A DNA stretch of 5,411 bases from positions 1 through 5,411 of the forward strand of contig CAMPIK010000208.1 of the NCBI GenBank assembly GCA_946886325.1, given 5' to 3'. The notes beneath the pieces were generated by a model. It did not search any database. It saw only the letters and a list, made by a program, of their open reading frames with translations, and had not been told where the DNA came from. Of the stretch, positions 1 to 5,411 are shown piece after piece (position 1 is the first letter of the stretch; each line of letters begins with the position of its first letter). The position numbers were made by a program, and so were the translations under genes. The stretch is from an uncultured Shinella sp. (GTDB lineage: Bacteria; Pseudomonadota; Alphaproteobacteria; Rhizobiales; Rhizobiaceae).

Positions 1-72
1 CAGCAAGAACGCCACCGCCGCAGCGCAAAACGCAAGAAACTCCCCCGTCTCCGTCGGAATGTAAAATTCCAT
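1..72 (-). CDS. Small probable membrane protein, N-terminal 24 codons only
   Basis: This is a partial gene that runs off the left edge. The ATG at 70-72 opens a frame that stays open to base 1. It reads MEFYIPTETGEF, then a hydrophobic run rich in Ala, Val, Phe and Leu (LAFCAAAVAFLL) that looks like the start of a transmembrane helix. A purine-rich GGGGTGG sits about 5 bases before the ATG and fits a ribosome binding site. The start resembles, from memory, short conserved membrane proteins of rhizobia of unknown function, but I cannot name a family. It lies downstream of the tRNA gene in the same direction. Function is unknown. The start is fairly secure, but with only 24 codons the gene could still be spurious. 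Confidence 0.62.
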   Translation of the reverse strand, partial: MEFYIPTETGEFLAFCAAAVAFLL

Positions 73-125
73 ATCCACCCCACGCCATCGCCGCTGCCGC
101 CTTATGCCACAGCCAGCCCCGGCCG

Positions 126-171
126 AAAAGCAAAAGCGCTGCGTTCGGACCTGGCATCCGAGACAGCACGC
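126..171 (-). terminator. Possible terminator after tRNA-Arg
   Basis: On the minus strand an inner 5-bp hairpin (157-161 with 145-149, 7-base loop) is enclosed by a bulged GC-rich stem (164-171 with 136-141). It is followed by TTTTGCTTTT (126-135). The shape fits a rho-independent terminator for the tRNA transcript, but the stem is imperfect and the T-run is interrupted. It could equally be chance structure in the leader of the small gene at 1-72. Confidence 0.3.
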
Positions 172-182
172 GGATTCGCTAC

Positions 183-188
183 ATTATA
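183..188 (-). promoter_or_regulatory. Possible -10 box for the small gene at 1-72
   Basis: The minus strand reads TATAAT here, a perfect match to the sigma70 -10 consensus in an otherwise GC-rich region, 110 bases before the ATG at 72. No convincing -35 box sits 16-18 bases upstream, where the tRNA 3' end lies. This is therefore only a candidate promoter element for the small downstream gene. Confidence 0.25.
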
Positions 189-209
189 AATTCACGCTGA
201 TTTGGAGAA

Positions 210-286
210 TGGCGCACCCGAAGAGATTCGAACTCCTGACCCCCAGATTCGTAGTCTGGTGCTCTATCCAGCTGAGCTACGGGTGC
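210..286 (-). tRNA. tRNA-Arg (anticodon ACG)
   Basis: The minus strand folds into a complete 77-base cloverleaf. The acceptor stem is GCACCCG/CGGGTGC (280-286 with 214-220), with discriminator G at 213 and an encoded CCA at 210-212. The D stem is GCTC/GAGC. The anticodon stem is CCAGA/TCTGG with loop CTACGAA, giving anticodon ACG at 250-252. The T arm carries TTCGAAT. ACG, whose A34 is normally modified to inosine, reads the CGU/CGC/CGA arginine codons. The gene lies 132 bases downstream of the kinase stop in the same direction. No att-like duplication of its 3' end or integrase is visible. Confidence 0.97.
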
Positions 287-322
287 GTATCGGGCAGCGG
301 GCGTGGCCGGCTGCGAGGCGTC

Positions 323-351
323 TCCTAAAGCGTCCTTGGCGTCTTGGCAAG
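323..351 (-). promoter_or_regulatory. Candidate tRNA-Arg promoter
   Basis: The minus strand has CTTGCC at 346-351 and TTAGGA at 323-328, separated by 17 bases. The -35 matches the alphaproteobacterial CTTGAC type at 5 of 6 positions, but the -10 match is poor. It would start transcription about 30 bases before the mature tRNA 5' end. The spacer contains two near-identical GCCAAG(G)ACG units. Confidence 0.3.
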
Positions 352-418
352 CGAATTTGCGAAAAAAATGTGAAATGCCGCGCCCATCTCTCGTCCTGCG
401 CCGTCGGCGCCGATCGGC

Positions 419-1885
419 TCAGGCGCGATGACGAAACGCGTCGAGCGGAACGGGCCGATCCGGAAGCTCGATGCGGAACTGCGTGCCGGGCGTCGGCTTC
501 TCCACGAGCGCGATCGTGCCGCCATGGGCGAGCACCAGTTCGCGGGCGATCACGAGGCCGAGACCGGTGCCGCCCGAGCGTGCCGAACCGCGGAAGGCGG
601 CAAACAGGTTTTCCCGCGCCTTGGCGGGCATGCCGGGGCCTGTGTCATCAATCGTGATCGACACGACGCTGCCGGTTCGGATGCCCACCACGGCGATCTT
701 GCGCGGTTCGGAATCGGGAAGCTGCGCCAAAGCCTCGACGGCATTGCGGCAGATATTGTGGACGACCCGGAAGAGCTGTTCGCTGTCGGCATCGACCTCC
801 AGCATGTGGTCGATCTGCGCGCTGAACTCGATGCCGGTCTTCGGATCGATCGCCAGCATTTCCGAAACCTCGACGATCACGGGCTTCAGCGCCACAAACC
901 GCCGCCGCGGCTCCGGCTCTCGCATGCGACCGTAGGACAGGATATCGGTCGTATAGCTGACCGCCCGGTCGATCGTGCGCAGCAGCTTCGGCGCAAAGCG
1001 CTTGACGACCGGATCGTCCACATGGGCGAGACGGTCGGACATGAGTTGCGCCGAGGACAGGATGTTGCGCATATCATGATTGATCTTCGAGACGGCCAGT
1101 CCGAGATCGGCGAGGTTCTTCTGCTCCTTCAGCGTCTTCTGCAGCGTGCGCTGCATCTGCGCCAGGTGAAGGCCGGCGACCGTCAGTTCGTCCGTCCCCG
1201 CTTCCGGTTCGAGAACGCGGCGCGGATCGCTCGGATCGGCGGCAAATTCCTGCATGTTCACGGTCATGCGGCGGATCGGCCGGATCAGCATCCGGTTGAT
1301 CGCGAAGAAGATGAGGCCTGCGGTTATCAGCGAAATCACCACGGACAGAACGAAGACGTTGCGCGCATAGCCGAGCATCGCCCGCCGCAGCATCCTGTCC
1401 TCGAGCACCACCTCGACCGTCGCATCGGTATCGCCGATCGGGCCGTAGACGCGGATGACCCTGTCGCCGCCGAAGACGAGCGTGTCGAAGGCATCCTGGA
1501 TCGCAGTGAGCGGCTGTACATAGGAAAGGTCGTATTGGGCATCGATCGCCGGCGGCATGTCGGCAACGGCAATCATGCGCGAGGCGTCGCTGCGGCGAAG
1601 CACGATCGCCTTGGTGCCGGTCGCCATCAGCGTCTCGTCCTGAAGCGGGCGCGGCAGGTCCTGGTCGGGCAGGCCATCGACGACGATGCTGGCGGCGGCG
1701 GCCGTGTTCAGCCTGTCCGTCAGCCAGCGCAGCCGCATGTTGGCGACCGAAGGCACGAAGATCAGCACTTCGGCAATCATCACGAAGGCAACCGTCAACA
1801 GCAGCAGCCGTCCGGAAAGGCCGGAGAAGAATCCGGCCATCGGCACGTCCTGCGGTCTCTCCGACGAACCCTCTCGCTGCATCAT
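419..1885 (-). CDS. Membrane-bound sensor histidine kinase (HAMP, HisKA-like, HATPase_c)
   Basis: This is a two-component sensor kinase of about 488 residues in the inner membrane. It should phosphorylate itself on His and pass the phosphate to a response regulator. Visible parts, numbered from the ATG at 1885: TM1 about 27-47; a periplasmic sensor region about 48-175 with no recognised ligand fold; TM2 about 176-198; a HAMP-like linker about 199-255; the H box KINHDMRN with H270; the N box HNICRNAVEAL (376-386); the G1 box DDTGPGMP (413-420); and the G2 box GTGLGL (439-444). All ATP-binding motifs are intact. The start is chosen because GGGAG (1891-1895) lies 5 bases before the ATG at 1885 and 8 before a second ATG at 1882. 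An upstream ATG at 1963 would overlap the previous gene by 43 bases and has no such site. It follows the oxidoreductase by 35 bases, so it is probably cotranscribed. No response regulator is in the window, so its partner is unknown. Confidence 0.93.
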   Translation of the reverse strand: MMQREGSSERPQDVPMAGFFSGLSGRLLLLTVAFVMIAEVLIFVPSVANMRLRWLTDRLNTAAAASIVVDGLPDQDLPRPLQDETLMATGTKAIVLRRSDASRMIAVADMPPAIDAQYDLSYVQPLTAIQDAFDTLVFGGDRVIRVYGPIGDTDATVEVVLEDRMLRRAMLGYARNVFVLSVVISLITAGLIFFAINRMLIRPIRRMTVNMQEFAADPSDPRRVLEPEAGTDELTVAGLHLAQMQRTLQKTLKEQKNLADLGLAVSKINHDMRNILSSAQLMSDRLAHVDDPVVKRFAPKLLRTIDRAVSYTTDILSYGRMREPEPRRRFVALKPVIVEVSEMLAIDPKTGIEFSAQIDHMLEVDADSEQLFRVVHNICRNAVEALAQLPDSEPRKIAVVGIRTGSVVSITIDDTGPGMPAKARENLFAAFRGSARSGGTGLGLVIARELVLAHGGTIALVEKPTPGTQFRIELPDRPVPLDAFRHRA

Positions 1886-1890
1886 CCAGT

Positions 1891-1895
1891 CTCCC
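1891..1895 (-). promoter_or_regulatory. Ribosome binding site of the sensor kinase
   Basis: The minus strand reads GGGAG, 5 bases before the ATG at 1885 and 8 before the ATG at 1882. It lies in the 35-base gap after the oxidoreductase stop and argues against the longer start at 1963. Confidence 0.6.
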
Positions 1896-1920
1896 GGGCG
1901 CCGGCCGGACGCCTCAAACT

Positions 1921-3348
1921 TCAACCGAGCCGGCGAAGAAAACGTACGAGCGCGCGAATCCACCGGTGGCGCGCCATCGGTGCATAATACGAAATTACCG
2001 CGCGCTTTCCAATCTCCGCCCGTGTCGGATATGGAGAGAGGTAACCGGTAAGGTCCTTCAAGCGCATTCCGCGCTCGATGACAAGCGACCAGAAGGTGAT
2101 GAGCTCGCCGGCACCGCGTCCCGCGATACCGACACCGAGCACCCGCCCCTTGGCGCCGACGACGAGTTTGATCAGGCCCTCGGTGTCACCTTCGGCCTGC
2201 GCCCGGTCGTTTTCCGCGAAGGGCCAGCGCAGGATCGTGATCGTGCCGTGGCGTTTGCGCGCCTCCGCCTCCGACAGGCCGATGGAGGCGATCTCCGGGT
2301 CGGTGTAGCTCGCTGCCGGCAGGATCGCGAGATTTTCGCGGGCACGGACGCGAAAGAGAATGCTGCGAACGACCAGGCCGGCGTGATAGCCGGCGAGATG
2401 CGTGAACTGAGGCCGGCCTTCGGCCACGTCGCCGATCGCATAGACCCTGCGGTTGCTGGTGCGCATCCGGCTGTCGGCGACGATGCCGCGGGCGGAGAAC
2501 TGCACCTTCGCCCGGTCGAGATCGAGCCCGCCGGTAACCGGCCGCCGGCCGGCTGCCAAAAGCAGGCGCTCCGCCTCGATGGCAAACACCGCCTTTTCAC
2601 CGCGTCAACGAAGCCGGATACCGCCATCCGCAGCCTCCACTGACTCGATGGCGGTGCCTTCATGCAGCACCACCCCTTCGCGGCGAAGGCGATCCGTGAC
2701 GACCGACGCGAGTTCCCGGTCCTCGCGCCCCAGCACACGCATGGCTTCGATCACCGTCACCTCGCTGCCGAGGCGGCGGAAAGCCTGTGCCATCTCCATT
2801 CCGATCGGCCCGCCGCCCAGGATCGCAAGGCTCCGCGGCAGGCGCTCCAGATCGAACAGCGATTCGTTGGTGAGGTAATCGACGTCCTCCAGCCCCGGAA
2901 CGGGCGGGATCGCCGCGGTGGAGCCGGTCGCCACGACGAATCGCCTCGCACGGATCAGCAGGCCGCCGGCAGCGACGGTGCGGCGATCGACGAAACGGGC
3001 CTCCGCCTCGATGACACGCACGCCGAGTGCGGTGAACCGCTCGACGGAATCGTTCGGCGCGATCGCCTCGATCGCCCGGCGGACATGGGCGCGCACATGG
3101 TCGAAATTGACCGACAGCGCGTCCGGCGCAATATCGACGAAGGGCGACGTGCGCGCCGTATGGACCGACTTCGCAGCGGCGATCAGCGCCTTGGAAGGTA
3201 CGCAGCCATAGTTGAGACAGTCACCGCCCATGCGGCCGCGCTCGACGAGAATGACGGAAACGCCGAAGGCGGCCGCGGCGGCCGCGACCGACAATCCGCC
3301 CGACCCGCCGCCGATGACGCAGATATCCGGCCTTGCCATTTCACTCAT
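1921..3348 (-). pseudogene. MerA/Lpd-like FAD-dependent disulfide oxidoreductase, interrupted by an in-frame TGA
   Basis: This is a flavoprotein of the pyridine nucleotide-disulfide oxidoreductase class I family, 475 codons long if read through, close to the usual size. An internal TGA at 2605-2607 (codon 248) splits it into 1-247 and a remainder that could restart at GTG 2587-2589. Both parts share one frame and together give one complete enzyme. Seen: FAD-binding GGGSGG (13-18); redox-active CLNYGC (C44, C49) in GGDCLNYGCVPSK; ATGS (140-143); NAD(P)-binding GGGPIG (178-183) with E201, which suggests NADH preference; AAGRRP (265-270); the second FAD motif YAIGDV (303-308); and a dimerisation domain with SPYPTRAE (Y440, E445). 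It lacks the N-terminal metal-binding domain and C-terminal Cys pair of true mercuric reductases, so the substrate is unknown. The start ATG 3348 has AAGGGG 7 bases upstream and overlaps the TVP38 stop by 8 bases; alternatives are ATGs at 3372 and 3339. The protein ends in a basic amphipathic tail. If the TGA is real, the enzyme is very probably dead. Confidence 0.85.
2605..2607 (-). other. In-frame premature TGA in the oxidoreductase
   Basis: Plus-strand TCA gives TGA on the coding strand. The codons before it read ADGGIRLR and those after read RGEKAVFAIEAERLLLAAGRRP, with no frame change. It falls inside the NAD-binding domain, away from the CX4C centre and from the C-terminus. A one-base change from Arg (CGA), Trp (TGG) or Gly (GGA) would explain it. 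GGTGA lies 7 bases before the downstream GTG at 2589, so restart is conceivable, but two half-domains are unlikely to work. Confidence 0.9.
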
Positions 3349-4162
3349 CGGACATCCCCTTGTCGATCGCATCGCGCCGGCGGGCGCGAAGGTGCCGGTA
3401 GATAACAGGTACCGCAGCGATCATGGCAAGGGCGACAAACGCCGACATCAGGCCGGGCGTCAGGAAATCGCCGGGCTTCGGCGCACGCCCCATCGCTGTT
3501 GCCTTCTCCAGCACGCTCTCCAGACCGCTGCCGACCCAGGCGAACACGAAGGTTCCCGGCAGGATGCCGAGAAAGGTCGCGGCGACATAGGTGGAGGTCC
3601 GCACATTGAAGAGCGCCGGGGCGATGTTGACGATGAAGAACGGAAAGACCGGGATCAGCCGCAGGATCAGCAGATAGTTGAAGGCATCTTCGCGGAAGCC
3701 GGCGGCGAAGCGGCTGGCAAACGGACCGACACGATCGGCGATCGATGCGCCGACAGCCGTGCGTGCTGCGAGAAACAGGATGGTCGCGCCAAGCGTTGCG
3801 GCAACCGCGACCAGCACGCCGCCCCCGAGCACGCCGAAGACGAACCCGGCAACGATCGTCAGCACGAAGGCTCCGGGGAAGGAACAGGCGACGGCCACCA
3901 CATAGATCAGGAAAAATCCGAGCGCGAAGACGAGCGGATGCGCCTCCACCTTCGCGACCAGCGCGGAATGGTGCTCGGCAAGCATCGAGAAGGAAATATA
4001 GCGATCGACATCGAAGGCGTAGATGGCAACAAGCCCGGCAACGATCGCGACGATTGGCGCGAACCGGCCGATGGCCCAGCCGCCACGGCGCGCGGACGGT
4101 TCTTGATCGCTTTCTGGCGGCGGCATGCTGTCGGGGCTCATCGGGTTTCGTCCGGCGGACAT
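3341..4162 (-). CDS. TVP38/TMEM64 (VTT/SNARE-associated, DedA-like) inner-membrane protein
   Basis: This is a multi-pass membrane protein of 273 residues from the ATG at 4162. A soluble N-terminus (1-30) is rich in Pro, Ser and charge. Hydrophobic segments follow at about 33-50, 77-93, 97-130 (including a FPGAF then glycine-rich VAGFVFGVLGGG re-entrant-like stretch), 164-186, 193-212 and 237-255, then a basic tail (RHLRARRRD). The family signature LRLIPVFPFFIVN (167-179), followed by GILPGTFVFAWVGSG (199-213), matches the VTT domain (PF09335). Relatives are implicated in lipid scrambling, membrane homeostasis and proton-motive-force-linked tolerance; a specific role here is not shown. Downstream ATGs at 4141 and 4126 are alternative starts, since none has a strong ribosome binding site. 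Its last codons overlap the oxidoreductase start (ATGAGTGA), which suggests translational coupling. Confidence 0.9.
   Translation of the reverse strand: MSAGRNPMSPDSMPPPESDQEPSARRGGWAIGRFAPIVAIVAGLVAIYAFDVDRYISFSMLAEHHSALVAKVEAHPLVFALGFFLIYVVAVACSFPGAFVLTIVAGFVFGVLGGGVLVAVAATLGATILFLAARTAVGASIADRVGPFASRFAAGFREDAFNYLLILRLIPVFPFFIVNIAPALFNVRTSTYVAATFLGILPGTFVFAWVGSGLESVLEKATAMGRAPKPGDFLTPGLMSAFVALAMIAAVPVIYRHLRARRRDAIDKGMSDE
3356..3361 (-). promoter_or_regulatory. Ribosome binding site of the oxidoreductase, inside the TVP38 3' end
   Basis: AAGGGG on the minus strand lies 7 bases before the ATG at 3348. It sits within the last TVP38 codons, selects this start over the ATGs at 3372 and 3339, and supports coupled translation. 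Confidence 0.6.
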
Positions 4163-4177
4163 TCGGTTGCGCCGTGA

Positions 4178-4207
4178 TTTCTAGCGGTCGAACTGCCGCA
4201 GCGCCAA
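4178..4207 (-). promoter_or_regulatory. Weak candidate promoter for the TVP38-oxidoreductase-kinase cluster
   Basis: The minus strand has TTGGCG (4202-4207) and TAGAAA (4178-4183) with an 18-base spacer, each matching 4 of 6 sigma70 positions. It lies between the upstream terminator and the TVP38 start, where a promoter is expected. The predicted start site would be only about 10 bases before the ATG at 4162, which would suit the later starts at 4141 or 4126 better. The rest of the 4163-4293 gap shows no clear operator or gene. Confidence 0.28.
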
Positions 4208-4293
4208 TAACGAATGCTCCCGGCAGAAAACGTCGGCGTGATCGCTGCCTGTACGCGCATCACCGCCAAGTGACGCATCGAAGGCTTGCGGCG

Positions 4294-4331
4294 GAATAAA
4301 GAAGGGCGCGGCAGAATCGTTCCGCCGCGCC
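4294..4331 (-). terminator. Rho-independent terminator of the chemoreceptor gene
   Basis: On the minus strand bases 4331-4305 form a 12-bp hairpin. It has 8 GC pairs (GGCGCGGC/GCCGCGCC), one G-U wobble, then GAA/TTC closing a 3-base CGA loop. It is followed by CTTCTTTATT. It lies about 45 bases after the chemoreceptor stop and separates that transcript from the TVP38 cluster. Confidence 0.85.
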
Positions 4332-4376
4332 TCGATTGCTTTTCTCTTTCCAGTCGACCGGATTTGCGGCCCCGGA

Positions 4377-5411
4377 TCAGAACTCTTCCCAGGCCTCGGC
4401 GGCAGCGGCCTGTGCGCCACCCTTTCCGCCGAGCGCACGGGCGACGTTGCCGATCATGCGGCGCGCCGGCGATTCGACCGGACGGGACTCGGCGGCGGCC
4501 ATTGCGACCGCCGGACGGCCATCGCCGGTGCGGAAGCGGGCGACGAGTGCAGCCAGGCTGTCGGCCTCGGCCTTGAGCTTGTGCGTCGCCGCCGAGCTTT
4601 CCTCGACCATGGCCGCATTGTGCTGGGTGACCTGGTCCATCTGGTTGATCGCCGTGCTGACCTCCTGAAGGCCGGTCGACTGCTCGCGGGCCGCCGTGGC
4701 GATCGAATGGATGTGGTCGTTGATCTTCAGCACCCGGTTTTCGATATCCGCAAGCGACGTGCCCGTGGCCTGCACATATTTGACGCCGACCGCCACCTCT
4801 TCACCCGACTTGGTGATCAGGCCCTTGATGTCCTTGGCGGCACTTGCCGCGCGCTGCGCCAGTTCGCGCACTTCCTGGGCGACGACGGCGAAGCCCTTGC
4901 CGGCATCGCCGGCGCGCGCAGCCTCGACGCCGGCGTTGAGCGCCAGCAGGTTTGTCTGGAAGGCGATCTCGTCGATGACGTTGATGATCTGGGTGATCTC
5001 GGAAGACGCCTGTTCGATGCGGCCCATGGCATCCACCGCATTGCGCACGACGTCGCCGGACTGCTTGGCGCTCGCCTTGGCCTCGCCCACCATGGTGGTC
5101 GCTTCCTGCGCGCGCTCGGTCGAGTTCTTCACCGCGGCGGTGATTTCCTCGAGAGCGGCCGATGTCTCTTCAAGGGCAGCGGCCTGCTGCTCGGTCCGCT
5201 TGGAAAGATCGTCGGACGCGGTGCGCAATTCGCCGGAATTCGCATTGATCGAGTCCGTCGAGGCGCGCACGTCCCGCATCGTCTTCTGGAGCGTGGCGAG
5301 CGTATTGTTCACATTGTGCTGCAATTCGGCGAAGGCACCCTGGAACTGGCCGTTCATGGTGCGGGTGAGATCGCCGTCCGCCAGCGCACTGATGACCCGG
5401 CGGGTTTCCGC
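4377..5411 (-). CDS. Methyl-accepting chemotaxis protein, C-terminal part (5' end beyond window)
   Basis: This chemoreceptor signals through CheW and CheA at the inner membrane. The frame is open to the right edge. The 18 codons before the internal ATG at 5357 read RRVISALADGDLTRT, which is the end of a HAMP domain, so that ATG is not the real start and the sensor and TM regions lie outside. In the 344 visible residues there is a long coiled-coil adaptation domain with Glu/Gln/Ala-rich patches typical of methylation sites (about 70-95 and 265-280). The hairpin tip carries the conserved EIAFQTNLLALNAGVEAARAG (148-168), the CheA/CheW contact. A low-complexity Ala/Gly/Pro linker (about 294-338) leads to the terminal EAWEEF. 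That WxxF ending resembles the CheR/CheB-binding pentapeptide tether of high-abundance receptors. An intrinsic terminator follows. No other che genes are in view, so the ligand and pathway partner are unknown. Confidence 0.95.
   Translation of the reverse strand, partial: AETRRVISALADGDLTRTMNGQFQGAFAELQHNVNNTLATLQKTMRDVRASTDSINANSGELRTASDDLSKRTEQQAAALEETSAALEEITAAVKNSTERAQEATTMVGEAKASAKQSGDVVRNAVDAMGRIEQASSEITQIINVIDEIAFQTNLLALNAGVEAARAGDAGKGFAVVAQEVRELAQRAASAAKDIKGLITKSGEEVAVGVKYVQATGTSLADIENRVLKINDHIHSIATAAREQSTGLQEVSTAINQMDQVTQHNAAMVEESSAATHKLKAEADSLAALVARFRTGDGRPAVAMAAAESRPVESPARRMIGNVARALGGKGGAQAAAAEAWEEF

Noticed and set aside
210..300. tRNA-Arg as an integration site
   Set aside because: No integrase and no second copy of the tRNA 3' end are present in the window.
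361..418. Terminator after the kinase (T7 run at 362-368 on the minus strand)
   Set aside because: The nearest hairpin (GCGCC/GGCGC) lies too far upstream of the T-run and the stem is short, so I do not call it.
428..1987. 519-codon open frame on the plus strand opposite the kinase
   Set aside because: It is antisense to a gene with all kinase motifs. Its His/Arg/Asp-rich low-quality translation is the usual mirror of GC-rich coding sequence.
2605..2607. Selenocysteine recoding of the TGA
   Set aside because: The codon is not at a redox-active position, homologues are not expected to have Cys there, and I see no convincing stem-loop directly downstream.
3212..4177. 321-codon plus-strand open frame opposite TVP38
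   Set aside because: It is a highly charged, compositionally odd translation with no recognisable domain, exactly opposite a clear membrane protein gene.
4181..4438. 85-codon minus-strand open frame across the chemoreceptor 3' end and the gap
   Set aside because: It starts inside the chemoreceptor in another frame, runs through the strong terminator, and shows no domain or ribosome binding site.

Overview
The window looks like chromosomal DNA of an alphaproteobacterium, most likely of the Rhizobiales (Rhizobiaceae-like). The grounds are high GC, dense third-position-GC codon use, a rhizobial-style chemoreceptor ending in a WxxF tail, and the TVP38 / MerA-like oxidoreductase / sensor kinase gene arrangement. 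The genus cannot be fixed from sequence alone. Every gene I can support is on the minus strand, so transcription runs from high to low coordinates.

Right to left: (i) 4377-5411 is the C-terminal part of a methyl-accepting chemotaxis protein whose N-terminus lies outside the window. It is closed by a strong intrinsic terminator at 4294-4331. (ii) A 214-base gap with a weak candidate promoter leads into a three-gene cluster. First is a TVP38/TMEM64 (VTT/DedA-like) membrane protein at 3341-4162. Next is a MerA/dihydrolipoamide-dehydrogenase-like FAD disulfide oxidoreductase at 1921-3348, whose start overlaps the TVP38 stop by 8 bases. Last is a two-TM HAMP sensor histidine kinase at 419-1885, starting 35 bases after the oxidoreductase stop. 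(iii) A tRNA-Arg(ACG) with encoded CCA lies at 210-286. (iv) The first 24 codons of a small, probably membrane, protein run off the left edge (1-72).

The main oddity is a single in-frame TGA (2605-2607) in the middle of the oxidoreductase. Reading frame and family resemblance continue without a shift on both sides, so this is one gene split by a nonsense codon (a recent pseudogene or a sequencing error), not two genes. Other points of interest are the tight coupling of a VTT membrane protein to a soluble flavin oxidoreductase with a MerA-like tyrosine where lipoamide dehydrogenases carry a catalytic histidine, and a kinase in the same run with no response regulator visible. A plausible but unproven reading is a membrane-associated redox or envelope-stress module. 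I see no mobile element, CRISPR array or clearly new system. No gene-free stretch exceeds 300 bases.
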